Shown piece by piece: positions 35,652 to 43,254 of a DNA stretch of 64,000 nucleotides (positions are counted from its first letter, which is position 1; the number at the start of each line of letters is the position of its first letter). The stretch lies in assembly GCF_004299785.2 (NCBI RefSeq), contig NZ_CP036246.2, positions 1,240,001-1,304,000 of the forward strand, read 5' to 3'. This DNA comes from Arcobacter porcinus. Its GTDB lineage: Bacteria > Campylobacterota > Campylobacteria > Campylobacterales > Arcobacteraceae. The notes beneath the pieces are model-generated. The model was not told the DNA's origin and did no database searches. It saw only the letters and a list, made by a program, of their open reading frames with translations. The position numbers and the translations under genes were made by a program.

Positions 35652-38251
35652 GATTTATATTGATGTTTTTATTAATATTTAGTTTTGCAAATGCAAATAA
35701 AAATATTATACAACTTAGATTAATTGATAGTATTGCTATTAATAAATCACAAATTGCAAGAGCAAATTTCTTGAGTTTAGGTGCTAGTGCTAGTTCTGAA
35801 TTTAGAAGAGCTATCTTCCAGGGCAATATAAATTATGAAAAATTATCAAATGGTGAAACTAGAGTTACAATTGTATGGACAAGAGTTATTGATGGACAAA
35901 AAGGTGCAAATGTATCACCATTTCTAACAAAAGTTTCAACTAGAGCTAGTTTAATTGCTGGAGGTACAATTTTAAGAGCAACTGGTAATACAGAAGATTT
36001 AACAAATGCAATAAGAAATATGTCAAATGATAAAGGTTTTAATGAAACAAGTAAAGATTTAGTGAGTGATGGTGGTTTTCAAGAGGATAACTCTTTTTCA
36101 AATAATGATCCTTTTAATTCAACAGAAAATGAAAATAACAATGGTTTTTCATCTAATAATGTTGGAGGAATAGGAAGTGGAAGTAATGGAAAAGATGGAA
36201 ATAATGGGAATAATGGTTCTAGTGGAAGCAATTCTAGTGGTGGAGGTAATGGTAATAATTCTGGTGGTGGAAATGTTACTCCTCCTATAGTTCTTCCTCC
36301 AGAAAAAGGAAAAGATGGAAATAATGGAAATGATGGAAGCAACGGGAATAATTCTGGTGGAGGTAGTAGTTCTTATGATAAAGTTGGTAAATGCCCTCCT
36401 TTAATAGAAAATGGTATTTACACTGTTGCAGAGTATATTGATGGAACTTGTGTTCCTACAAATATGTCTTCAAGTATATATACAACTGCTCAAGGTTGCC
36501 CACAAGATTTAAACTTTGATAAAAATATTGCAACAATATCTACAAGAACTTTTGCAATGCCAATGGGTTCTGAAATATTAGTTACTCCTTGTCAAAAAAC
36601 AAATAAAACAGCAAATCTAATAGAAACTCATAATGGTTGTGAGTGGAAAGCAAATCTTGATAATGAAACAGCAAATTTACAAAAGAGATACTATTTTAAT
36701 TATGATGGAGAGCCAGTTTATGTTACTCAATGTGTAAATAGTAATAAAACAGCTCCAATAGAACAATTTAAAGGCGATTTAGGTTGTCAACCAATTGTGG
36801 ATTGGACTGGTGGAACATATCAAGAAACAGCAAGTGAAAATGGTCTTTGCCGACCTTTTGGAGATATGCAAAAAATATATTATGATGAAGAACAGTGTGC
36901 TGCATTTCCTGATTTCGAAAAAGGTTCTGTAACAATTGCAACTATTCCTTATATAAATAAAGAAACTGGTAAAAAATATATAGGTGCTTGTCAAAAAACA
37001 AATAAAACTGAAAGTATAAAATGGACAAATGAAACTTGTTCTAATGTTATTGATAGAAAAAGAAAAGTTGGTATTGAACAACATAGAGCATATTACACTC
37101 AAAATGGTCAAAAGAAATGGTTAAACGAGTGTGGAAACAGTGAAAATACTTTTGAATTACTTTTATACAAAGAATATGATCAAGCTTGTAAAAATAAAGT
37201 AGATTATGTAAACCTTGAAGTTTATGAAAACTATAGAACTCTTACAAGATTAGATGACAAAACAATTGAAGTTGAAGGTTGTAAATATGAGCCTGAAAGA
37301 CAAGAACTAAAATCTACTTATGAAGGTTGTAGAAAAAGAAATGATTTTCAGAATAAAAAAACTTTTGAGCAAGAGAGATTTTATTTTATGAAAGATGGAG
37401 ATAGACAATATGTAAGTGAGTGTAGGGATAGTGATATAGTTTACAATCATTATAACACTAGAGCAACTTGTGATTTAAAAAATAATAATGGTAAGGTTAT
37501 TGTATTTGAAAGAAATGCAATAAATTTATATGATGGAACTATTGAATATGTAAGTGAATGTCGTCCTATTTCAGATGAAATAAAAATTGAACAAGAATTT
37601 GTAGGTTATGAACATGATTTTGCAAATGGTCAATCTTATAGATTAATTAGAGATTATTATATAGACCCAATAACAAAAGTTAGAAATTACCTTACAAATC
37701 AAACAAGAGATAATGTTAATTTTACACACATTAAAGAAGCTGGAAATTGGGAGCATTTTGATGATAAAAAATATTCTCAAAGAAAATTAAGAATTTATTT
37801 TACAGATAGTGTACTAAATAAAAAAGTATATCCAAATGGAGAAGACTTTTATTATAGTGAACCTGTTGCTTATTCTGTACTTTTCGTTGGCGAAAAAGTT
37901 GGAAGTAAATTTTCTGCAACAAGTCCTAATATAACATTGTCTAATGGTACATACTATTACAATGAAAATGCCATTGACAGAAGTTTAAAACAATCTATTG
38001 CAGATAGATATCGAACTAATAATAGAAGTGGTTGTAGTTCTAAATGGAATGCTGATAATTATCTTATACCTACTGGAAACGGTGCCTATGGGTTAGGTTG
38101 TTATGATGCTGGGTGGAATGGAACAAGTTATACATCATCGTATGGTTATCAAACTAATTTAGAAACTATTACAAACATTTCAGAATATCTAAGAATTGAC
38201 GGAACAAAACTTACTATCACTAATTCAACAAGATATAGAGCAGTGCCATAA
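35648..38251 (+). CDS. Large secreted Cys-repeat protein with collagen-like linker in the T4SS operon
   Basis: An 867-aa protein with a signal peptide (RFILMFLLIFSFANA), a globular N-domain (about 20-140), a Gly/Asn-rich linker (172-242) with GKDGNNGNNGSSG-type repeats, and then about seven modules of 50-60 residues. Each module has the pattern GC ... RxYY ... G ... YV-x-EC/QC. A C-terminal domain follows. Its overlap with virB10 and virB11 places it firmly in the operon. I know no standard VirB component of this kind; a surface adhesin or mating-contact protein is inferred. Confidence 0.7.
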   Translation: MRFILMFLLIFSFANANKNIIQLRLIDSIAINKSQIARANFLSLGASASSEFRRAIFQGNINYEKLSNGETRVTIVWTRVIDGQKGANVSPFLTKVSTRASLIAGGTILRATGNTEDLTNAIRNMSNDKGFNETSKDLVSDGGFQEDNSFSNNDPFNSTENENNNGFSSNNVGGIGSGSNGKDGNNGNNGSSGSNSSGGGNGNNSGGGNVTPPIVLPPEKGKDGNNGNDGSNGNNSGGGSSSYDKVGKCPPLIENGIYTVAEYIDGTCVPTNMSSSIYTTAQGCPQDLNFDKNIATISTRTFAMPMGSEILVTPCQKTNKTANLIETHNGCEWKANLDNETANLQKRYYFNYDGEPVYVTQCVNSNKTAPIEQFKGDLGCQPIVDWTGGTYQETASENGLCRPFGDMQKIYYDEEQCAAFPDFEKGSVTIATIPYINKETGKKYIGACQKTNKTESIKWTNETCSNVIDRKRKVGIEQHRAYYTQNGQKKWLNECGNSENTFELLLYKEYDQACKNKVDYVNLEVYENYRTLTRLDDKTIEVEGCKYEPERQELKSTYEGCRKRNDFQNKKTFEQERFYFMKDGDRQYVSECRDSDIVYNHYNTRATCDLKNNNGKVIVFERNAINLYDGTIEYVSECRPISDEIKIEQEFVGYEHDFANGQSYRLIRDYYIDPITKVRNYLTNQTRDNVNFTHIKEAGNWEHFDDKKYSQRKLRIYFTDSVLNKKVYPNGEDFYYSEPVAYSVLFVGEKVGSKFSATSPNITLSNGTYYYNENAIDRSLKQSIADRYRTNNRSGCSSKWNADNYLIPTGNGAYGLGCYDAGWNGTSYTSSYGYQTNLETITNISEYLRIDGTKLTITNSTRYRAVP

Positions 38252-39144
38252 TGAAACCTCATATTTTAATGCAAAGGACTTTAGAGCCTTTGCAAGAATA
38301 CTTAAATAAAAAAGGGCTTGTTGAATTAATTATAAACAAGCCAGGAGAAATAATTTTAGAATTTAGAGATGGTTTTAAATATATTCAAGATAAATCTCTA
38401 ACTATTGAATATTTAGAAGGTTTTGCACAACAACTAGCAACATCTGTTAATCAAAAGTTTGGAGAGTACCATCCTATCTTATCTTGCACTTTACCTATTT
38501 ATCATTATAGAACTCATATTGTTGGTAAAAGTGCAGTAGATTCTGGTTTTTGTATGGCTATAAGAGTTGCAAGTGCAGATAAATATCCTCTTTCAACTTA
38601 CTTCAATGAAGAAGAGATAAAAATATTTGAAAATGCAATAGCTACTAAAAAAAATATTTTGATTGCTGGAGGAACATCAAGTGGAAAAACTACATTTTTA
38701 AACTCTGTATTGCCTTTAATAAACGATGAAGAAAGAATTCTAACTATTGAAGATGCTAAAGAGTTATCTCTAACACAACCAAATACAGTAAGACTACTAA
38801 AATCTAAAATGGGTACAGATGTAGCAAAAACAACATATGCTGACTTAATTAATAGTGCTGTAAGACTAAGACCCGATAGGATTATCTTAGGAGAACTAGA
38901 TATTGAAAATACTTTTCCTTTCTTAAGAGTATTAAATACAGGGCATGGTGGAAGTATGGCAACACTACATGCAGATAGTGTTGATAAATCTATTGAAGCC
39001 TTAATAATGAATATAACTCTTGCTGGAGCTGGTGGAAATGAAACTATGCTAGAAAAATATATTACTTCATCTATTGATATTGTTGTTCATCTAAAAAGAA
39101 TAGATAGAAGAACTTATAAAGCAACACTCAAGGAACTAAAATGA
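38251..39144 (+). CDS. virB11: VirB11 secretion ATPase
   Basis: A 297-aa traffic ATPase with Walker A GGTSSGKTT, an Asp box-like TIEDAKEL, Walker B region PDRIILGEL and a His box with GHGGSMATLHADS. It energises pilus biogenesis and substrate transfer at the inner membrane. Its ATG overlaps the preceding stop (TAATG) and it overlaps virD4 by four bases, so the three genes are coupled. Confidence 0.95.
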   Translation: MKPHILMQRTLEPLQEYLNKKGLVELIINKPGEIILEFRDGFKYIQDKSLTIEYLEGFAQQLATSVNQKFGEYHPILSCTLPIYHYRTHIVGKSAVDSGFCMAIRVASADKYPLSTYFNEEEIKIFENAIATKKNILIAGGTSSGKTTFLNSVLPLINDEERILTIEDAKELSLTQPNTVRLLKSKMGTDVAKTTYADLINSAVRLRPDRIILGELDIENTFPFLRVLNTGHGGSMATLHADSVDKSIEALIMNITLAGAGGNETMLEKYITSSIDIVVHLKRIDRRTYKATLKELK

Positions 39145-40769
39145 GAATATTTCTATTAATTATTGTAGCAATACTTTTTATGATTTTAACTTTAGGATTT
39201 GGACTATATCAACAGTTTGGAACTATTACAAACTTACCTCCTATTGAAATTATTATAAAACTATTACAAGCTCAACATCCAAGCAGACCATCATCATTTA
39301 TGATTTTATCTGTATTTATAGTAATTACTATATTTATTCCAATTGGTATTTTATTAACTATGTTCGGGTTTAAAGCAAATAATGAATACGGTTCTTCAAG
39401 ATTTGCAAATAGAAAAGATATTAAAAAATTTAAATTAAACTCTAAAACAGGAATAATATTAGGTAAATATGGTTCTAAACTTCTAAGAAGTGAAGAACCA
39501 TTAAGTACACTTTGTGTTGCACCACCTGGAACTGGAAAAACTGCTGGATTTGTAATTCCGAATGCTTTAGCATATGAACAAAGTTTATTTGTTTTAGATA
39601 TAAAAGGAGAAATAAGTGAATATACTTCTAAATATAGAAGTTCTTTTTCAAATGTAATTATCTTTGAACCAGCATCAAAAACAAATGAGTTTGGTTTTAA
39701 TCCTTTAGATGATAGCATCATTAAAGATTTTGATCAAAATGAATTAAATCAACATATTATGCAAGTTTCAGAATTACTCTTTCAAGATAAAAAAGACTCT
39801 GGAGATTTAAAACACTGGAATTTAGAAGCTAAAAACCTTTTTACATTTTTAGCTATTTTTCTTATTTATGAAAGATCATTAAATCCTAATAAAACTCCAT
39901 CAATAAATATTCCATATGTAAGAAGTTTTGCACTTAAAACAGAAAATCTAACTGAAGTAATAGGGGAGATTTTAAATACTTATTATAACTTACCAACATT
40001 AGCTAAAGAATTAGCAAATGCTTTGGTTCAAAAAGCAGAAAAAGAATTTTCTGGATTATTTTCAACCTTTCAAACAAAAATGAATGTTTTTCAAGATGAC
40101 TATGTAGCTAAATCTTTATCTTTTAACTCTTTTACTCCTGAACAATTTAGAAAACAAAACACTTCTTTATATTTTAAGATAAATGAAATAGATGTTGAGA
40201 GACTATCACCTCTTGTAAGATTAATATTAGATTTTTTTGTAAAATCTCTTTTAAAAAGAGAAAAACAAAAAGATGATTTAAATATTTTATTTCTTCTCGA
40301 TGAGTTTCCACGATTTGGAAGTATTCCTGTACTTTTAAAACTTCCAGCAATAGGAAGAAGTTATGGTCTTTTATCAATGTTTTTCTTTCAATCAAATGGT
40401 CAAATAACAGAAATATATCAAAGGCATGGTATGGAAGAGCTAGACTCTACAACAGCTTATAAAATTATTCTAACTCTAAATGAATTTCAAACAGCAAAAA
40501 GTTTTTCAGATAGTATAGGAAATACTACTAGAATAAAAAAAGGAGTAAGTAAAAGTAAAAGTGAAAATTTTATGACAAATAATGGTTCAAGTTCATCTAG
40601 TCAAAATCTTGAAGGTGTTCCTTTAGTAAAAGCTGAAGATTTATTAAGTTTACCATTTGGAGAAGCAATTGTAATTGTTCAAGGGAATAGAACAGTCCCA
40701 ATAAAAGCTAAAACTCCATTTTACTTTAAAAACAAACAAATGATTAAAGCTATTAAAGAATCTAAATAG
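39141..40769 (+). CDS. virD4: VirD4/TraG coupling protein
   Basis: A 542-aa protein with two N-terminal membrane helices, Walker A APPGTGKTAGF and Walker B ILFLLDEFPRFG, plus the YGLLSMFFFQSNGQI segment typical of TraG/VirD4. It recruits the relaxase-DNA complex to the channel. It is the last gene of the rightward conjugation operon and ends in a perfect hairpin. Confidence 0.95.
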   Translation: MRIFLLIIVAILFMILTLGFGLYQQFGTITNLPPIEIIIKLLQAQHPSRPSSFMILSVFIVITIFIPIGILLTMFGFKANNEYGSSRFANRKDIKKFKLNSKTGIILGKYGSKLLRSEEPLSTLCVAPPGTGKTAGFVIPNALAYEQSLFVLDIKGEISEYTSKYRSSFSNVIIFEPASKTNEFGFNPLDDSIIKDFDQNELNQHIMQVSELLFQDKKDSGDLKHWNLEAKNLFTFLAIFLIYERSLNPNKTPSINIPYVRSFALKTENLTEVIGEILNTYYNLPTLAKELANALVQKAEKEFSGLFSTFQTKMNVFQDDYVAKSLSFNSFTPEQFRKQNTSLYFKINEIDVERLSPLVRLILDFFVKSLLKREKQKDDLNILFLLDEFPRFGSIPVLLKLPAIGRSYGLLSMFFFQSNGQITEIYQRHGMEELDSTTAYKIILTLNEFQTAKSFSDSIGNTTRIKKGVSKSKSENFMTNNGSSSSSQNLEGVPLVKAEDLLSLPFGEAIVIVQGNRTVPIKAKTPFYFKNKQMIKAIKESK

Positions 40770-40789
40770 TGTTGTTTTCAACACTATTT
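40764..40789. terminator. Bidirectional terminator between virD4 and the MobC-like gene
   Basis: An 11-bp perfect stem AAATAGTGTTG / CAACACTATTT with a TTTT loop lies between converging stops, with A/T runs on both sides. Confidence 0.8.
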
Positions 40790-40790
40790 A

Positions 40791-41360
40791 TTAAACTTTT
40801 CTTTTATCAATAATTTTATCTAATGTTTCTATTATGCTTTTATTTTGTTTAATAAGATAAGAAATTTCAGGTTTTAGATGTTCTCTATTATATAAATCTC
40901 TTTCTATCCATTTGCTTGGATGTTCTCCACTATTATATGCTTTTAGTATTTGATTTAAGTGATTAGATAAACTATATGCTACTTGTCTTGTTTTTATTGT
41001 ATCTATTCTCAATTTTTCTAATTGCTCTATCTCATTCTTATAATCTTCAGATAAACTAGATTTAAGTCTTTCTCTTGCAAATGTAGATATGTTCTCATAT
41101 CCTTCATCAAAAGCTTTTTTTGTAAATAAAGCTTTATCTTCTTCAGTTACATTAAATTTTATATATTTATTCAGATTATTATTTTCAGAATTAATATTTA
41201 TATTATCTAATTGCATTCTATATATATTTGAAAATTCTCTTTTCATTCTAGCTCTAAAGAACTCTGAAAAAGTTTTATACCCTTCTTTCTTTGCTATCTT
41301 AAAAAGTTCCTCTTTCTCTTCTTCACTATCTAATCTAATTTCAATTCTTATATTTTTCAT
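40791..41360 (-). CDS. MobC-like relaxosome accessory protein
   Basis: A 189-aa protein with two consecutive ribbon-helix-helix-like halves (IRIEIRLDSEEEKEELFKIAKKEGYKTFSEFFRARM and IKFNVTEEDKALFTKKAFDEGYENISTFARERL), then a C-terminal LSNHLNQILKAYNSG resembling the NxLNQIAxxLNSG segment of MobC. Such proteins bind oriT and help the relaxase. No relaxase gene is in the window. The 560-bp non-coding region upstream carries a tandem array it might bind. Confidence 0.7.
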   Translation of the reverse strand: MKNIRIEIRLDSEEEKEELFKIAKKEGYKTFSEFFRARMKREFSNIYRMQLDNININSENNNLNKYIKFNVTEEDKALFTKKAFDEGYENISTFARERLKSSLSEDYKNEIEQLEKLRIDTIKTRQVAYSLSNHLNQILKAYNSGEHPSKWIERDLYNREHLKPEISYLIKQNKSIIETLDKIIDKRKV

Positions 41361-41498
41361 ATTATCCCTTTTATGAATTATATCATCTCAAAATTAAAAA
41401 AACGTACAATATGAACTACTTTACCGTATCCTGTCTTTCTTCTTTCTTTTCTTTTTTTTACAAATTGACAAATTTGGAAAAAAAACGGCTTTATTGAG

Positions 41499-41603
41499 GT
41501 AATTCTCTTGATTTTGTAAGTAACTATTTGATTTTATATAGTAATTATATTTAATTCTCTAGTAATTAATTCATTTTATATGGTAACTAGCTTTTTTTTA
41601 ATT
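41499..41603 (+). repeat. Five-unit 21-bp tandem array, candidate oriT/iteron region
   Basis: Units begin GTAA(C/T)T at 41499, 41520, 41541, 41562 and 41583, exactly 21 bp apart, each followed by a T-rich stretch around TTNATTTTATA. The spacing equals two helical turns, so a protein would contact one DNA face. It lies in the 41361-41919 non-coding gap directly upstream of the MobC-like gene. No ORF is credible in this gap. Confidence 0.75.
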
Positions 41604-41848
41604 CTTGCATCTATTTTCCGTGAAAGTTCTATGCTAAGTATTAAACCATAACAAATATTTAGCTAGAACTTACCCAAAAGCTTTTTAAAAAATTAACATT
41701 TTTTAAACTCTGCTTTTTGGCTCTTAAAATACTATTACAGATTTATTTATTCTCAAGATCAATCATTTAAAAGAAGAGATGAAAAATATATATTTATAAA
41801 GTACGATATAAAATATTATTGTTTATAAAAAATTGATATAATGTCTTC

Positions 41849-41890
41849 TTGAGCTAGTTTATTTTCCCCTATGTAATAAATCTAGCTCAA
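41849..41890. other. Long inverted repeat near the HigA-like gene
   Basis: TTGAGCTAG-TTTATT and AATAAA-T-CTAGCTCAA form a 9+6 bp stem with one bulged base and an 11-base loop. It lies just downstream of the leftward higA stop (41920). It may be that operon's terminator or part of a transfer origin. Confidence 0.6.
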
Positions 41891-41919
41891 ACTATTTTTA
41901 TGCAGTTACTATAAAGAAA

Positions 41920-42204
41920 TTAAATTTGTAATTGTATTTTTAAACCAAAAGAATCTATTACTTTCTTTATAGTTTCAAATTTTGGTTTTGTTCCTTTTTG
42001 AAATGTTTTATATAGGCTTTCTCTTCCAAGACCTGTATCTTTTGCTAATTGACTCATGCCTTTTGCTTTTGCAATATTTCCTAATGCTTCAAGTAACTCA
42101 TCAGTATCTCCATCTGCTAAAATAGAAGATAGATATTCAGCTATTACCTCTTTATCATCTAGATATTGTGCTATATCAAAATTTGTAATTTCTAGTTTAC
42201 TCAT
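41920..42204 (-). CDS. HigA-type addiction-module antitoxin
   Basis: A 94-aa protein of the COG3636 antidote family: FDIAQYLDDKEVIAEYLSSIL, then an XRE-like helix-turn-helix (ALGNIAKAKGMSQLAKDTGLGRESLYKTF) and the PKFETIKKVIDSFGLKI end. Its ATG overlaps the end of the toxin gene by 8 bp. The toxin frame is broken, so this antitoxin is probably an orphan. Confidence 0.85.
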   Translation of the reverse strand: MSKLEITNFDIAQYLDDKEVIAEYLSSILADGDTDELLEALGNIAKAKGMSQLAKDTGLGRESLYKTFQKGTKPKFETIKKVIDSFGLKIQLQI

Positions 42205-42495
42205 TATCTAACTCCTTTAAAATTTCATTTGCCTTTTTTATATCATCACTTTGGGTTGATTTGTCACCAGCAATGAGTAGTATTATAATCTCATCATCTT
42301 TTTGTGTATAGTAAACTCTATATCCAGGATCAACTGAAATTCTTAGTTCTGATATATTATTACCTAAAATTTATAATCTCCAAAGTTACCAAGTTTCATT
42401 CTATCAATTCTTCTTAATATAGAAACCTTGCCTTTTGTATCTTTTAGTCTTAATAGCCACCTTGAAAAGATATTTGTTTGTTTTACTATGTACAT
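42197..42495 (-). pseudogene. RelE/HigB-type toxin gene with a one-base frameshift
   Basis: From the ATG at 42495 the protein reads MYIVKQTNIFSRWLLRLKD ... DRMKLGNFGDYKF and stops at 42364. A shift of one base in the T/A run near 42366-42370 restores LGNNISELRISVDPGYRVYY ... ending at 42197 in the expected overlap with the antitoxin. This matches the RelE/ParE-like HigB family split by a single-base deletion. A sequencing error is possible. Confidence 0.8.
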
Positions 42496-42579
42496 GCAAA
42501 ATTGTATCTTGTAAGATACTTTTTGTCAATAATTTAATTTATTAAGAAAATATAACTAATTCTAGAAATTTATATTTTG

Positions 42580-42602
42580 AGTGGACACCTATAAAGATAC
42601 CT
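42580..42602 (+). repeat. Partner of the integrase-start sequence, candidate arm site
   Basis: GGACACCTATAAAGATACC resembles TGACACCTAAAAGGATACC at 5784-5802, at the other end of the element. In the excised circle the two would lie in the same orientation on either side of the tRNA-Glu core, as integrase arm sites do. Confidence 0.4.
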
Positions 42603-42668
42603 TTGTATCTTTTATTAAATTGTTTATTTCTAAATTTACTTTTAACATTGTTATTTAAGTAGTTTGAG

Positions 42669-42716
42669 TTGGCGACCCCAGCATGATTCGAACATGCGTC
42701 ATCAAGAGGAAATCTT
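42669..42716 (-). other. attR: right boundary repeat inside tRNA-Glu
   Basis: A 48-bp copy identical to 5620-5667. It covers the 3' half of the intact tRNA-Glu; on integration the element supplies this segment and keeps the gene whole. Confidence 0.9.
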
Positions 42717-42745
42717 GAGGTCCTTGGCCGCTAGACGACGGGGTC
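42670..42745 (-). tRNA. tRNA-Glu (TTC)
   Basis: A 76-nt cloverleaf: acceptor GACCCCG/TGGGGTC, anticodon stem TCAAG/CTTGA around loop ATTTCCT (anticodon TTC), T-arm GCATG-TTCGAAT-CATGC, discriminator G and encoded CCA. It is the integration target of the 37-kb element. Confidence 0.95.
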
Positions 42746-42808
42746 ATAAAAAAGAATAGAGATTATAGTCAAGTTTCTGTTTTATATTGCTTAAAAACTC
42801 TATATAAT

Positions 42809-43252
42809 CTATCTTATTCGCTTTAATCTCTTTTTATATAATCTATATATTTTTGAAGAACTAGTTTCAAATAAACCACTCTTTTCTACAACTTCAATAT
42901 CTGAATTTTTTATAGCAAATTCATACTCATAACTATGTTTTGTTTTATTTGCAGAAGTAGAAGATAATATTTTAAATTTCTTTATAAAAGAGTGAAAAGA
43001 AGAATCTTTTGAAATAACTCTAAAAGAGCTTAAATTTGGATAGATAAAAGTAGTTTTAGAACTTTGTCTTATAAATCTTCTAAAAGTCTTAGGAGCTCTT
43101 GTAAACTCTCTTAAAGTAGTAAAACTATCAACTGTTTTTAATATTTTTTGATTAATATCTCTTTTTTTTATATTTGATAGTTTCTCATCATTTATTGATG
43201 AGAAACCAACAGTTGTATCTGTTTGTACCAAATATATTAAATTTGGATTCAT
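42809..43252 (-). CDS. Sua5/YciO/YrdC-like protein (short form)
   Basis: A 147-aa protein starting NLIYLVQTDTTVGFSS, close to the YrdC substrate-binding start (PT-TxYGL), and containing LREFTRAPKTFRRFIR and SSTSANKTKH (the SANxSG-like motif). It is shorter than full YrdC/TsaC, so a role in tRNA threonylcarbamoylation is uncertain. It follows carB by two bases and is probably cotranscribed. Confidence 0.65.
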   Translation of the reverse strand: MNPNLIYLVQTDTTVGFSSINDEKLSNIKKRDINQKILKTVDSFTTLREFTRAPKTFRRFIRQSSKTTFIYPNLSSFRVISKDSSFHSFIKKFKILSSTSANKTKHSYEYEFAIKNSDIEVVEKSGLFETSSSKIYRLYKKRLKRIR

Positions 43253-43254
43253 AC

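Noticed and set aside
36079-36342. Leftward proline-rich protein
   Set aside because: It is the antisense reading of the Gly/Asn-rich linker of the 867-aa gene.
39272-39721. Leftward 149-aa frame
   Set aside because: Antisense to virD4, whose frame has all family motifs.
41499-41603. CRISPR array
   Set aside because: Units abut at 21-bp steps with no spacers and only partly conserved sequence.
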